Below, in pieces: positions 15,854 through 24,756 of a stretch of DNA of 44,604 nucleotides. Origin of the DNA: Anaerolineaceae bacterium. GTDB taxonomy: Bacteria; Chloroflexota; Anaerolineae; Anaerolineales; Anaerolineaceae. The notes beneath the pieces were generated by a model. The model made no database searches. It was given only the letters and a program-made list of their open reading frames with translations, and was not told the origin of the DNA. Made by a program: the position numbers and the translations under genes. The stretch is taken from NCBI GenBank assembly GCA_017417055.1, contig JAFPZX010000062.1, forward strand, positions 1 through 44,604, in the 5' to 3' direction. The first letter of the stretch is position 1, and every line of letters begins with the position of its first letter.

Positions 15854-17088
15854 AGATCAAGCTTCTTGTTCTTCATGTCGCGGTGTAAATTTTTCCAGAG
15901 AATTTTAAGCCGCCGTCTGCACTTCGCAGCAAACTGTGGATGCGCCAGGGCAAAACCCAGATAAGCTGCGGCAAGATCAAGATAATCTGAAAGCTTTCTG
16001 TTATCCCATCGGAGCGCAAACACCCTGTCCGGCAGGCATATGCCATAGTCTAAGAGGACCATGGCGGAAAAAGATTTGTTTCTGAGCATGCCGCTGAAAG
16101 GCAAACGCTGAGCAGAAAACCTGACTCGTTCCAGACATTCGGCATATTTCTTTTTCAGATGAGAATCCTTCCTGAAAACAGTGAAATATTGAGATAGCCG
16201 ATGACCCAGTATACTCAATATATAAGTGCATGCATGCTCATCAGCAGCAGAAGATCCGGAAAAGAAATCTGCTAATGCCTCAAAGGACAGGGTAATATCT
16301 TCCAATCCATCAGCCTTATTCTTATGCATGGCAGAATTATTTCTCTCCATATAAAAGTATCTTGCATCATCACAGATGACAATTTTATCCGTCTTTGAAC
16401 ATATACGCAGCAAAAAAATTGTATCCTGGTCACGACGGGTGACGCCATACCATACATCTCCGCTTTCAAACAATTTCCGGCTATAAATTGCAGAAAAATG
16501 TTCATAAGTAAAAGCCGTAAACAGCGGTTTCCTTTCCGATAATTCTTTTCTGATTCGCTCATTCAGGAAAAAAATCTGCTCCACATCTGTTCCGTCCCCT
16601 TTTCGATAAACGCAGAACCCTTTGGCAATATCCGCCCCGGCGGATGCAGCCGCTGCATACAGACGTTCAAAATAATTCGGCGCGATATAGTCATCCGGAT
16701 CAATGAATGAAAGAAACTCTCCCCTTGCGGCTTCAATGCCCCGGTTCCGGGATGGACCGGCTCCCACATTTTCCGGATTTTCCAGGATGCGGATGCGAGG
16801 GTCTTCGGCTGCCGCTGCCTGTACCTTTTCCATGGCATCGTCTGTTCCCCGGTCATCCACAAAAATCATTTCGATATCTTGAAGGGTCTGGCCGCGCAGT
16901 GAGGAAATGCAGCGGTCTATCCCCGGTCCGGGATTCCATACCGGCAGAATCACGGATATTCGCGGATTTTCAGAAATGCACTGATTAATTGTGGAACGGG
17001 GACGGTTTTGCGCGAAGCGCAGAACTGTCCTCCCGCCTTCACTGGAATTAATCAGCGTTTCCTTAGAGATTGTCGAATCAGCAGACAT
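15850..17088 (-). CDS. GT2 glycosyltransferase (array member D) with repeat-derived N-terminus
   Basis: This 412-residue GT2 has ISVILPVWNPGPGIDRCISS, MIFVDDRGTDDAMEK, 'GAGPSRNRGIEAARGE' and the metal site FIDPDDYIA, followed by an array-specific helical C-terminus. The ATG at 17088 is seven bases after GGAG. About 40 N-terminal residues before the fold (from MSADSTISKETLINS) come from a MITE-like family-A element (16973-17064) inserted after codon 8; the element stays open in frame. The paralog at 21643-22890 starts directly at MTVISVILPVYN. Whether the extension is kept in the mature protein cannot be told. A remnant of another GT2 lies upstream. Confidence 0.83.
   Translation of the reverse strand: MSADSTISKETLINSSEGGRTVLRFAQNRPRSTINQCISENPRISVILPVWNPGPGIDRCISSLRGQTLQDIEMIFVDDRGTDDAMEKVQAAAAEDPRIRILENPENVGAGPSRNRGIEAARGEFLSFIDPDDYIAPNYFERLYAAAASAGADIAKGFCVYRKGDGTDVEQIFFLNERIRKELSERKPLFTAFTYEHFSAIYSRKLFESGDVWYGVTRRDQDTIFLLRICSKTDKIVICDDARYFYMERNNSAMHKNKADGLEDITLSFEALADFFSGSSAADEHACTYILSILGHRLSQYFTVFRKDSHLKKKYAECLERVRFSAQRLPFSGMLRNKSFSAMVLLDYGICLPDRVFALRWDNRKLSDYLDLAAAYLGFALAHPQFAAKCRRRLKILWKNLHRDMKNKKLDL
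16973..17064. repeat. Family-A MITE-like element inside a GT2 gene
   Basis: The ends GAAATGCACTGATTAATTG and (reverse) AAGGAAACGCTGATTAATTC are inverted. The interior is the palindrome GGGACGGTTTTGCGCGAAGC...AGAACTGTCCTCCC. It is about 92 bp long and translated as part of the downstream enzyme. Confidence 0.85.
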
Positions 17089-17129
17089 CAATTTTCTCCG
17101 GATTGATTGAATCGATAGAATTATTGCCC

Positions 17130-17337
17130 ATATTCCTTTTTCTCTACTCTCCGGGTACTCCGAGAGGAAATCGGCTCAGCGCCGAACGCGGTCATAATGG
17201 ATTTCGTTCGGTCTCAAATTACGGACAGATATCAGATTTTGATGATCCACCAGGATCTGCAATTCAATTATAGCTGTTTTAAGCTGACCCTTATCCGGAA
17301 TTTTCATGATTTGCTGACGCAGAGTCAATAATATTGT
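17130..17337 (-). pseudogene. Decayed 3' part of a GT2 gene (array member C)
   Basis: This stretch aligns by eye with the C-terminal coding region of the intact GT2 at 21643-22890 (about 21860-22070) and of the remnant at 19710-20210, including strings related to 'ggaaatcnncncagcgccgaac' and TTTTGATGATCCA. It has frameshifts and no open frame. It sits just upstream of the GT2 start at 17088, exactly where an array neighbour's 3' end should be. The rest up to about 17450 is AT-rich with nothing recognised. Confidence 0.75.
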
Positions 17338-17588
17338 GCTGTTTTTAATTATAGGGAGTTGAGGCTATATCAGCGAAATTTTCATAGCACTTCGACGAAA
17401 GAAGATGGGGGGAGTGCTGTCTCTAATACTTTCAAATGGGCTGACATCAAATTTTGGTAATAATGTCAGTAATAAAAATCGATCCGAGAATAATGAATTG
17501 TTTAATGATATATACTATTTTGTTGTACTTGGCGTTTGTTTTTAATGTTTATGAGTTAAAAGGTTCAAGGCTGAGAATAGGAGAACAT

Positions 17589-18656
17589 ATGGATCAATTA
17601 TTTAAAAAATGGTTAGAGGAAGGAAAGATCTCTCAGCGGGCATATTTGAACCTTATTGGCGGCAATTCAGTGCATAATTCAACATCTCCCGTGGATGGCA
17701 AATTGAAGATTTCCGTTTTGATATCTACATATAAGAGAGCTGCTTATCTGATCAGACTTTTAAATTCTATCAAAAATCAGCAATATAATAACTGCGAGAT
17801 AATCATTGTTGACGATGCTTCTAACGACGATACGGAAGAACGTGTCAAACAATACAGAGAAGAAAACAGGGAACTGAACATTATATATTTGGTGAACGAG
17901 CGCAATTTGGGCGCCGGTGAAAGCAGAAAGAGAGCGTATTTAAAAGCTACAGGTGATATCGTTATTTTCGTGGATGATGATGATTACTATATTGAGCCGG
18001 CTTATTTTTCCATGCTGAATCATTTATATGAGGAACATCCTGATTGCACGATGACGGCTGCACCAACAATAGAACTCTTTGAACAGGAAGGAAAATATGA
18101 GTACCGTGGCTTAAATAATCCGAAGGCAATAAGCAATCGAGAGTATTTTAATGGTTTTGGCAAAAAGTACACAAGTCCGCATATAAACGCAGTATCATTA
18201 AACAACACTGTACTGAAAAAGGTCCATTATGAGGAACTTCTATTTTTCAATCATATATCTCTGCTATTATTTGCATTGTTGGAGAAAGGAAATGTATATA
18301 CAATAAATCAGGCCGTTGGAATTCGTACATTCCATACGGGAAATATGACAGGGAACACAACTCCGGAGTTTATACTATCGAACATGGAAGCCAAAGAGGA
18401 TATCTATCAGCGGGCGATGGCCGCCGGACTGCTGGATAATCCAAAAGAATGGCGATATAGACACTTGTCGGGTACAGCAATTTATCACTTTGAGAACAAT
18501 CAAATGATAACAGCAAAAGATATGATCATTTTTATATGGATGAAGAAGCACCTGGAGAAAACAGAATTTCATAGATTCGTCAAAAGAATATTGCAAATGA
18601 CAAAATTAAGAGTCAAACGTTGGCTGCGAGCGAATTTCAAGGAAAACACTGATTAA
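17589..18656 (+). CDS. GT2 glycosyltransferase, divergent orientation
   Basis: This GT2 has KISVLISTYKRAAYLIRLLN, 'CEIIIVDDASNDDTEE', 'NERNLGAGESRKRAYLKATG' and the metal site FVDDDDYY. It is not part of the minus-strand array family and is more AT-rich. The ATG at 17589 is favoured by AGGAG five bases upstream, giving 355 residues. The frame is open to 17454 and would add a hydrophobic segment (IYTILLYLAFVFNV), so a membrane-anchored longer form is possible. The last codons (AAG GAA AAC ACT GAT TAA) are from a family-A repeat end. It pairs with the pyruvyltransferase gene in a cassette inserted in the array. Confidence 0.83.
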   Translation: MDQLFKKWLEEGKISQRAYLNLIGGNSVHNSTSPVDGKLKISVLISTYKRAAYLIRLLNSIKNQQYNNCEIIIVDDASNDDTEERVKQYREENRELNIIYLVNERNLGAGESRKRAYLKATGDIVIFVDDDDYYIEPAYFSMLNHLYEEHPDCTMTAAPTIELFEQEGKYEYRGLNNPKAISNREYFNGFGKKYTSPHINAVSLNNTVLKKVHYEELLFFNHISLLLFALLEKGNVYTINQAVGIRTFHTGNMTGNTTPEFILSNMEAKEDIYQRAMAAGLLDNPKEWRYRHLSGTAIYHFENNQMITAKDMIIFIWMKKHLEKTEFHRFVKRILQMTKLRVKRWLRANFKENTD

Positions 18657-18735
18657 TTGAGGAGCTGGGACGGTTCTCCCGAGGAACGAGGGGAACTGTC
18701 CTCCCGCCTTCACCGGAATTAATCAGCGGTTCCCA
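18639..18735. repeat. Family-A MITE-like element
   Basis: The left end AAGGAAAACACTGATTAATT overlaps the GT2 3' end and supplies its stop codon. The right end is GGAATTAATCAGCGGTTCCC. The interior has GGGACGGTTCTCCC...GGAACTGTCCTCCC. It lies between the two genes of the plus-strand cassette. Confidence 0.85.
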
Positions 18736-18775
18736 AGGTTTAAATCTGCTTGTGACAAAAGGAATCGAAGAATAG

Positions 18776-19609
18776 ATGTACAAAATATTTTTCTACTCAC
18801 ATCCCAATATGGGCGACAGATTGAACAAGGTTATGCTTGAAGATCTGTTTGGAATAAAAGTAACCCAAACAGACCTGATGAAAAGTAATATGAGCGCAAT
18901 TGGAAGTTACCTTGGTGTATTAACGTGCAGCAAAAGACTTAGATACAGATTAAAGCAGCGATTGCGCTATCCATTTGCTCCGAAAGATCATTATGTGTGG
19001 GGGACAGGCTTTATGTCATATAAGACATATAAAAATGTAGGATTACTATTCAGGAATTTGCATTTTTGTGCAATAAGAGGAGAGCTTAGTAAGAAAAAAA
19101 TTGAAGATATCATCGGGAAAAAACTGGACATTCCAACAGGTGATGGCGGATTGTTAGCGGACCGCTGGGTTGGAAACAATGCAAAGAAAAAGTATTCTAT
19201 AGGTATCATTCCTCATTTTAAGGAGCAGGATCATTCCCTTATAAACAGCATTAAAAACTATTACAAGAATTCAGTAATTATAGATCTTACGGATGAACCA
19301 CGGAGCGTATTAAGGCTGATTTCTGAGTGTAATACTATATTGTCCAGCAGCCTGCATGGTCTAATCGTTTCTGATAGTTTTCATATTCCTAATATGCATA
19401 TGATACTATATAGGTATGGCGAACGAATTTTGGGAGATGGATTTAAGTTTTCAGACTATTATTCTTCTTATGGAGTTGAAGATAACCCCATATGTATGGA
19501 AAGCGGAAAATGGCCCGGCGTGGATGATATAGTCAACAACTATGTAATAGATACGAAGATGGTTGAGAATAAAAAGGATCAATTATATAGATGCTTTCCG
19601 AAATTGTGA
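18776..19609 (+). CDS. Polysaccharide pyruvyltransferase family protein
   Basis: This 277-residue protein fits the pyruvyltransferase family (CsaB/WcaK type), which adds ketal-linked pyruvate to surface sugars from PEP. Visible landmarks are NMGDRLNKVMLEDLFG at the N-terminus, HYVWGTGF, CAIRGELSKKKIE, 'IPTGDGGLLAD' and SSSLHGLIVSDSFHIPN, the conserved catalytic His region near residue 195. The N-terminal half is shorter than usual. A weak GAAG site precedes the ATG. It follows the divergent GT2 after a family-A element. Probable role: a negatively charged modification on the glycan. Confidence 0.83.
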   Translation: MYKIFFYSHPNMGDRLNKVMLEDLFGIKVTQTDLMKSNMSAIGSYLGVLTCSKRLRYRLKQRLRYPFAPKDHYVWGTGFMSYKTYKNVGLLFRNLHFCAIRGELSKKKIEDIIGKKLDIPTGDGGLLADRWVGNNAKKKYSIGIIPHFKEQDHSLINSIKNYYKNSVIIDLTDEPRSVLRLISECNTILSSSLHGLIVSDSFHIPNMHMILYRYGERILGDGFKFSDYYSSYGVEDNPICMESGKWPGVDDIVNNYVIDTKMVENKKDQLYRCFPKL

Positions 19610-19650
19610 TGCTAATCACTATCAAGCGGCAAATAATTCGCGTCAATATT

Positions 19651-19674
19651 AGAGATTGTTGAATCAGCAGACAT
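19651..19674 (-). pseudogene. Orphan 5' end of a GT2 gene (array member C)
   Basis: The minus strand reads GGGAGAATTG then ATGTCTGCTGATTCAACAAT and CTCT, the same ribosome site and first eight codons that open the GT2 genes at 17088 and 21643. The match ends precisely where the family-A element begins in those two genes. Beyond the junction lies the pyruvyltransferase 3' flank. Confidence 0.75.
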
Positions 19675-19709
19675 CAATTCTCCCCGGGACAAATTTTTCG
19701 GTAAATTAA

Positions 19710-20210
19710 CTATACTGCTCGGTTTAATGCACGTTTCAGCGCGGGGGATGAATAACGGAGCATCAGGCTTCGTTGGCTGCCGGTCAGTCTTCTGATTTGT
19801 TCCCGTATAAACGCAAAATACTGTTTCCTGAAAAAAACCGTTTTCCCCGGTGTGATTGTTTTCGGGAAAATTACATCGGCCAGAGCGAGATCAAATCGGG
19901 TCCATATTCTATTATCTTTGATTTCCGGATGCTTCGACAGGAAATCGACCCAGCGCTGAACCCGGTCATAATGAAATTCCTTTGGGCTCAAATTATGGGC
20001 AGGTATCAATGTTTGATGATCCATCAGGATCCTTGATTCAACGCTGCACGTTTTGAGCTGATCCTGATCCGGAAGTCTCATCATCTGTTGACGCAGAGAA
20101 TTCATTAATTCTGCCGCCTGCTCTTCCGAAAGCGAATCTACAGAGATGGCATTACATAGCATGGATATGAAATATCTACTTTTACCGGACAGATATTGAT
20201 AATCATATTT
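19710..20210 (-). pseudogene. 3' half of a GT2 gene (array member B)
   Basis: The open frame 19710-20162 encodes a piece nearly identical in plan to the C-terminus of the GT2 at 21643-22890: 'NAISVDSLSEEQAAEL', 'RWVDFLSKHPEIKDNRIWT', 'KQYFAFIREQIRRLTG'. Nucleotide similarity continues out of frame to about 20208, then stops eight bases before the stop codon of the ATP-grasp gene. The GT-A catalytic half is missing. Its N-terminal counterpart is at 21299-21643. Confidence 0.85.
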
Positions 20211-20216
20211 GTAACC

Positions 20217-21191
20217 TTACATTGCTTTCGGAAGGGTAAACATTTCCCCGACCCAGAGATCAGCTTCCGGAGGGTTCCATTTGCATGTACCTGACCTGGA
20301 GGTAAATGTCATTTCACCAAACTTGATTTCACCATTGTCAAGAAGATAAAGATCAACTCTGACATGAGGAAATCCGTCTGCCAGTATCTCTGCTATTCTT
20401 ATCATTTCAGGCAAGGATTTCGGCATGGGAACATCGTTTTCATAGTTTTTATAAGGTCTAATCGTATAAGGGAGTTTGTTCCATTTAGAATCGAACAATA
20501 CAATGTATCCACCATTTCTGCGATCTTTTATATATTCGATAAATTTACATTTTCCATCAAAACACCAGAATTTATAGTCCGGCATGTCTCCGTCCATGTT
20601 TTCCATGTATTGCTCGACGATCAGCCTGCGGGGAATGTCGTTGTATTGCTGTTCATAGCCGTATCTGAAGGTAAAATTTTCATGCAGCCAGCCTCTTGCA
20701 AGGGAGCGGATTTTTTCGAAATTTTCATTTGATTTATCCCGAACAATATAATTCATTCTGCTGCCGTGGTTGGCTTTAAGCACGAAGGAATTTGGCAGTG
20801 CGTCAAAATCGATCTCGTCTGCGGAGTGGTAGACACCAAGAAGTTGTATCAGGTATTCTTCACCGATTTTTTCTTTGATCCACTCCCGTACCAGGTATTT
20901 ATCCACGAGCCTGGTTTTCATGGGGTCACGATCATACACCTTCATCCACTGGATCTTTTCGTTATAGGTTTTCGGATTCTCCAGGTCCAACGGATTGCCG
21001 GTGATGTCCTGGTACCATTGTTTAATAGCATGGGCGTAAAGATCAGGATCGAGATGATTATAGGAGAGGGTTTTTAACTCATTGTAATTTGTATTAAGTG
21101 TTTGCAGCTGTTTCTCCATCGCTGTCAGCCGTTTGTTCAAAGACTGCGACGACATCGGTAGAAATTGTTTCAACCATTCACGAAATGACAT
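20217..21191 (-). CDS. TupA-like ATP-grasp protein
   Basis: This 324-residue protein matches the TupA-like ATP-grasp family found in teichuronopeptide and polysaccharide loci: 'LVDKYLVREWIKEKIGEEYL', 'LPNSFVLKANHGS', 'RRLIVEQYMEN', 'PDYKFWCFDGKCKFIEYI', 'HVRVDLYLLDNGEIKFGEMTF'. ATP-grasp enzymes join a carboxylate to an amine, so amidation of a uronic acid with an amino acid is plausible. A coiled-coil stretch (about residues 15-40) precedes the domain. The ATG at 21191 follows an AAAGGA site at long spacing; the frame stays open to 21302 but that part is probably leader. The gene replaces the middle of a GT2 gene whose ends flank it. Confidence 0.82.
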   Translation of the reverse strand: MSFREWLKQFLPMSSQSLNKRLTAMEKQLQTLNTNYNELKTLSYNHLDPDLYAHAIKQWYQDITGNPLDLENPKTYNEKIQWMKVYDRDPMKTRLVDKYLVREWIKEKIGEEYLIQLLGVYHSADEIDFDALPNSFVLKANHGSRMNYIVRDKSNENFEKIRSLARGWLHENFTFRYGYEQQYNDIPRRLIVEQYMENMDGDMPDYKFWCFDGKCKFIEYIKDRRNGGYIVLFDSKWNKLPYTIRPYKNYENDVPMPKSLPEMIRIAEILADGFPHVRVDLYLLDNGEIKFGEMTFTSRSGTCKWNPPEADLWVGEMFTLPKAM

Positions 21192-21298
21192 ATTTTTAGA
21201 TTTTTCCTTTATTTCCTTTTTTCTATTATAACCTATTCTCAGCGGTAATTTCAGTATAAAAACGCTGTAAAAGTCATAATTCTTTCTGCTATAAGAAC

Positions 21299-21643
21299 TC
21301 ACTTTAAAGGACCGGCTCCCATATTTTCCGGATTTTCCAGGATGCGGATGCGAGGGTCCTCGGCTGCTGCTGCCCGTATCTTTTCCATGGCGTCATCTGT
21401 ACCCCGGTCATCCACAAAAATCATTTCGATATCTTGAAGGGTCTGGCCGCGCAGTGACGTTATGCCGCGGTCAATCCCCGGTCCGGGATTCCATACCGGC
21501 AGGATCACAGATATTCGCGGACGTTCAGGAAAGCTCTGATTCATTGGAGCTCGGGGACGGTTTTGAGCGAAGCGCAGAATGGTCCTCTCGCCTTCTCGGG
21601 AATTAATCAGCGATTCCCTGGAAATTGTCGGATCAGCAGACAT
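21299..21643 (-). pseudogene. 5' part of a GT2 gene (array member B)
   Basis: This fragment encodes 114 residues: a family-A-derived extension, then ISVILPVWNPGPGIDRGI, MIFVDDRGTDDAMEK and 'ILENPENMGAGP', where homology stops and reads LK-stop. The intact paralog continues SRNRGIEAARGE. The DxD site and acceptor half are lost. AAAGGAG precedes the ATG, which overlaps the upstream GT2 stop as TGATG, so a truncated protein could still be made. Confidence 0.85.
21528..21621. repeat. Family-A MITE-like element in GT2 remnant
   Basis: It has the same position and orientation, after codon 8, as the element in the GT2 at 15850-17088, with interior GGGACGGTTTTGAGCGAAGC. The shared insertion site implies the two genes descend from one already interrupted copy. 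Confidence 0.8.
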
Positions 21644-22890
21644 CAATTCTCCTTTGGTCGAATGATTCTGTAAATAATTTTTAATGCATAAATCATTGCA
21701 GGTGACGAATAACGGAACATCAGACTTCGCTGCCTACCGGTCAGTCTGCCGATCTGTTCCCGTATGAAAGCAAAATACTGTTTCCCGGAAAAAACATGTT
21801 TCCCTGATATTTTATTAGATGGGAAAATCACTTCGACCAGAGCGAGATCAAACCCGGTCCATATTCTGGTATTTTTGATTTCCGGATGCTTCGACAGGAA
21901 ATCAACCCAGCGCCGAACCCTGTCATAACGGAATTCCTTTGAGTGTAAATTACGGGCAGGTATCAGTTTTTGATGATCCATCAGGATCATTATTTCAACG
22001 CTGCCTTCTTTGACCTGATTCTGATCCGGAAGTCTTATGATCTGCTGAGAAAGAGCATCCGCTAATTCCGCCGCCTGCTCTTCCGAAAGCGAATCTACAG
22101 AGATGGCATAACATAAACAGGATACGAATACTGAAAATCTTTGGGACAGATACAAATAATCAAAAGTGTCCATATTACCGCTGAGCAGAAAATCGATTCT
22201 CTCGGTGAGGCTGTCCAGGTCATACTGTAAGCGCCGTTTCGTGAAAGGAGCCGTTTGGGAACCGGGTCTTTGGGAATAATAGTAAACCGCGTCATCGTCA
22301 AAAATAATGTTCCGGGCTTTTTTGCAAACGATCAGCAAAAATGTCACATCCTGCCCGTTGCGGCTATTCCCGTACCGGACCTTCTTATCCTCAAACAGGT
22401 TCTTTTTATAAATTGCGGTCTGGTGCTGCCATGAAAACAAGACAAAAAAAGGAATTCCCTGTTTTAAGTTCTTTCGGATCGCCGGATTCAATTTTTCTAT
22501 ATAAGAAGCACCGGATTCCAGGTCAACTTTTCTTCTTATCCCTTTCGCGATGTCATAATTTCCTGAAACTGCCTTTGCATACAAGCGTTCATAAAAATCC
22601 GGTGCGATCCAGTCATCCGGATCAATGAATGAAAGATATTCTCCTTTTGCGGCTTCAATGCCTCGGTTTCGGGTTGGACCGGAACCAAGGTTCTCTGTAT
22701 TGCGGATGATCCGAACACGTGGATCGGTTCGCGCGAAATCTTCGATAACGGCCACGGAATTATCGGTGGAACAATCATCGACAAAGATGAATTCCAGATC
22801 CCGGAAGCTTTGCCGCTTCAGTGATTCGATGCAGGCGCCGATATAAGGTTCTACATTATAAACGGGAAGAATAACGGAAATCACGGTCAT
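21643..22890 (-). CDS. GT2 glycosyltransferase (array member A)
   Basis: This intact 415-residue GT2 has ISVILPVYNVEPYIGACIES, EFIFVDDCSTDNSV, 'GSGPTRNRGIEAAKGEYL' and the metal site FIDPDDWIA. The C-terminal region (about 230-415) has VDSLSEEQAAEL, WVDFLSKHPEIKNTRIW and 'QYFAFIREQIGRLTG', and is the reference for the remnants at 17130 and 19710. It begins four bases inside the end of the ABC exporter gene (22887-22890 overlap), so the two are coupled. No repeat-derived N-terminal extension. Confidence 0.87.
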   Translation of the reverse strand: MTVISVILPVYNVEPYIGACIESLKRQSFRDLEFIFVDDCSTDNSVAVIEDFARTDPRVRIIRNTENLGSGPTRNRGIEAAKGEYLSFIDPDDWIAPDFYERLYAKAVSGNYDIAKGIRRKVDLESGASYIEKLNPAIRKNLKQGIPFFVLFSWQHQTAIYKKNLFEDKKVRYGNSRNGQDVTFLLIVCKKARNIIFDDDAVYYYSQRPGSQTAPFTKRRLQYDLDSLTERIDFLLSGNMDTFDYLYLSQRFSVFVSCLCYAISVDSLSEEQAAELADALSQQIIRLPDQNQVKEGSVEIMILMDHQKLIPARNLHSKEFRYDRVRRWVDFLSKHPEIKNTRIWTGFDLALVEVIFPSNKISGKHVFSGKQYFAFIREQIGRLTGRQRSLMFRYSSPAMIYALKIIYRIIRPKEN

Positions 22891-24632
22891 TGTTCCCGTC
22901 CGGTTGTCAATTCTCTGCAGCTCACAGTGTTCGCGTCAATGTGAACCTCTCTGTCACAGATGTCCAAAGCCGCCGGACGATGGGTGACGATCAAAACCGT
23001 CCTGTCGGTCAGGGCCCGCAGGTGTTCCAGCAGCACCCGCTCGGTTTTCTCATCCAGCGAGCTGGTTGCCTCATCCAGCAGCAAAATCGGACGTCCGGTA
23101 TAAATCGCGCGGGCAACCGCCAGCCGCTGCACCTGGCCTTCCGAAAGCCCCAGCCCTTTTTCCCGAATCTGCGTATCCAACCCTTTTGGCAGCTTTTCGA
23201 CAAAATCCAGCGCACAGGCGATCTCCAGCGCCTCCCGGACTTTTTCATCATCCTGTTGGTCTGTTTTGTCGGAAAACGTAACCACCTCCCGGATAGAACC
23301 GGTCATCAGTTGATTTCCCTGCGGTACGTAGGCGAACAGTCTTCTGTAAGCGGCGTTCAGTTCATCCTCCGTTCCATTCTGATCCAGGATCACTTTTCTG
23401 CCGCCGTCCAATGGATAAAGGCTCATCATCAGTTTGAAAATCGTGCTTTTCCCGCTGCCTGTCAGGCCGGTGAAGGCGGTAAAGCTTTGTTTGCTTATGG
23501 TCAGATCCACATGCGAAAAGATTTTTGGCGCGGTATATAAGGCATCCGCACTGCGGTCCTGATAGGAAAAAGAGACGTCCCGGAGTTGGATCTCCCGGAA
23601 GCGGTTTTTGTAAAAATCGCTGATCTCTTCATCACCTTTGACCGGACCGGCCGGGTCATCCGGGTAGGATTCAGCCTCCCGCAGTCTTTCAATGCTGACA
23701 ATGTAATCAAAAAAATTATTGATATAATTTCCGAAGCTGTTGAGCGGGGCGCGAATTTGGGTCAGCAAACGGTAACACATCATCAGCGTGCCATAACTGA
23801 ACCGTCCATTCAGAAGATAGTACCCCCCTAATAATACGAGGATCTGGGTCCCTAATCTGAAGCCGGTATTCTGCAAGGATTTTTTATAGAGCGTGATCAG
23901 AAAACGCCGGATTCTTTTGCCGTATTCAGTTTTTAACAGTTCATCTCCGCGTTGTTTGGTAAACGCCTCCCTGTTGAACGCTTTCACGATCATCATCTGG
24001 GATAAAGCGTCGATTAAAAAGGATCTGGTTTTCCCCTGTGCCTCACGAAACTCCCGCTGGCGCACCATCATCGGTTTCCGTGTAATCAGCGTCAGCACAG
24101 CAAAAAAAAGGACAGCCAGCAGTGTGGCAGGAAGGAAGATCCATGAGACACTCAGCAGCAGCCAGGTGGCGCCGATGAGGCGGAGCACTACACCGGTCAG
24201 TCCCGGCACTACATTGGCAATTAATTTCGAAAGACCATCTGTGTCACCGTTGATCCGGTTCATCCATTCGCCGGTATGTTTTTCGGAGAAACGGGAGAAA
24301 TCTTTATTCAGTAAAGTCTCAAACTGACGCTGCTGCAGACCGATTTGGATCTGAAAAGCGGTGCGGTTCGACAGGTATTCATCCAAAACCGATAAAATCA
24401 ATTCTGCTGCAAGAATCAGCACCATACGGACCGCCATGGACCGGAACAGCTCCCGGTTGCAGGTTGTCGCGGCATCAATGAGCGTCCGCAGCCAGGTGGC
24501 GCTTAGCAGTGAAAGAATCGTGGTCACAACGGAGATCAATATCAGCAAAATGACCATGCCGTGCCAGGGTCTGGTCATCCGGAAGATCCAGCGGATGTTT
24601 TCGTTTTTATTCTTTTGCGGTGAGTTATTCAA
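22887..24632 (-). CDS. ABC exporter, fused membrane and ATPase domains
   Basis: This 581-residue half-transporter has about six membrane segments (residues 25-310) and a C-terminal ATPase: Walker A GLTGSGKST, Q-loop 'FAYVPQGNQL', signature LSEGQVQR (Gly to Glu versus LSGGQ), Walker B ILLLDEATSSLD and switch His in LIVTHRP. It would act as a homodimer exporting a lipid, glycan precursor or peptide. A TTG start at 24632 is supported by GGGAGA six bases upstream. It is coupled to the downstream GT2, which suggests a role in the glycan pathway, though generic MsbA-like use is possible. Confidence 0.87.
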   Translation of the reverse strand: MNNSPQKNKNENIRWIFRMTRPWHGMVILLILISVVTTILSLLSATWLRTLIDAATTCNRELFRSMAVRMVLILAAELILSVLDEYLSNRTAFQIQIGLQQRQFETLLNKDFSRFSEKHTGEWMNRINGDTDGLSKLIANVVPGLTGVVLRLIGATWLLLSVSWIFLPATLLAVLFFAVLTLITRKPMMVRQREFREAQGKTRSFLIDALSQMMIVKAFNREAFTKQRGDELLKTEYGKRIRRFLITLYKKSLQNTGFRLGTQILVLLGGYYLLNGRFSYGTLMMCYRLLTQIRAPLNSFGNYINNFFDYIVSIERLREAESYPDDPAGPVKGDEEISDFYKNRFREIQLRDVSFSYQDRSADALYTAPKIFSHVDLTISKQSFTAFTGLTGSGKSTIFKLMMSLYPLDGGRKVILDQNGTEDELNAAYRRLFAYVPQGNQLMTGSIREVVTFSDKTDQQDDEKVREALEIACALDFVEKLPKGLDTQIREKGLGLSEGQVQRLAVARAIYTGRPILLLDEATSSLDEKTERVLLEHLRALTDRTVLIVTHRPAALDICDREVHIDANTVSCRELTTGREQ

Positions 24633-24669
24633 ACTGATTCTCCCAATTTTTATATGACATCATTCGCAC

Positions 24670-24753
24670 GGGGACTGTCCCTTTATGGGACTGTCCCCAT
24701 TACATTGTGATTTACAAAACTGCCGGGGACAGTCCCATAAAGGGACAGTCCCC
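24670..24753. repeat. Pair of inverted REP-like palindromes
   Basis: Copies at 24670-24698 and 24725-24753 (core TTTATG/CATAAA) are exact reverse complements of each other, 26 bases apart, like a bacterial interspersed mosaic unit. They lie between the ABC exporter and the split GT2. Confidence 0.88.
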
Positions 24754-24756
24754 ATC

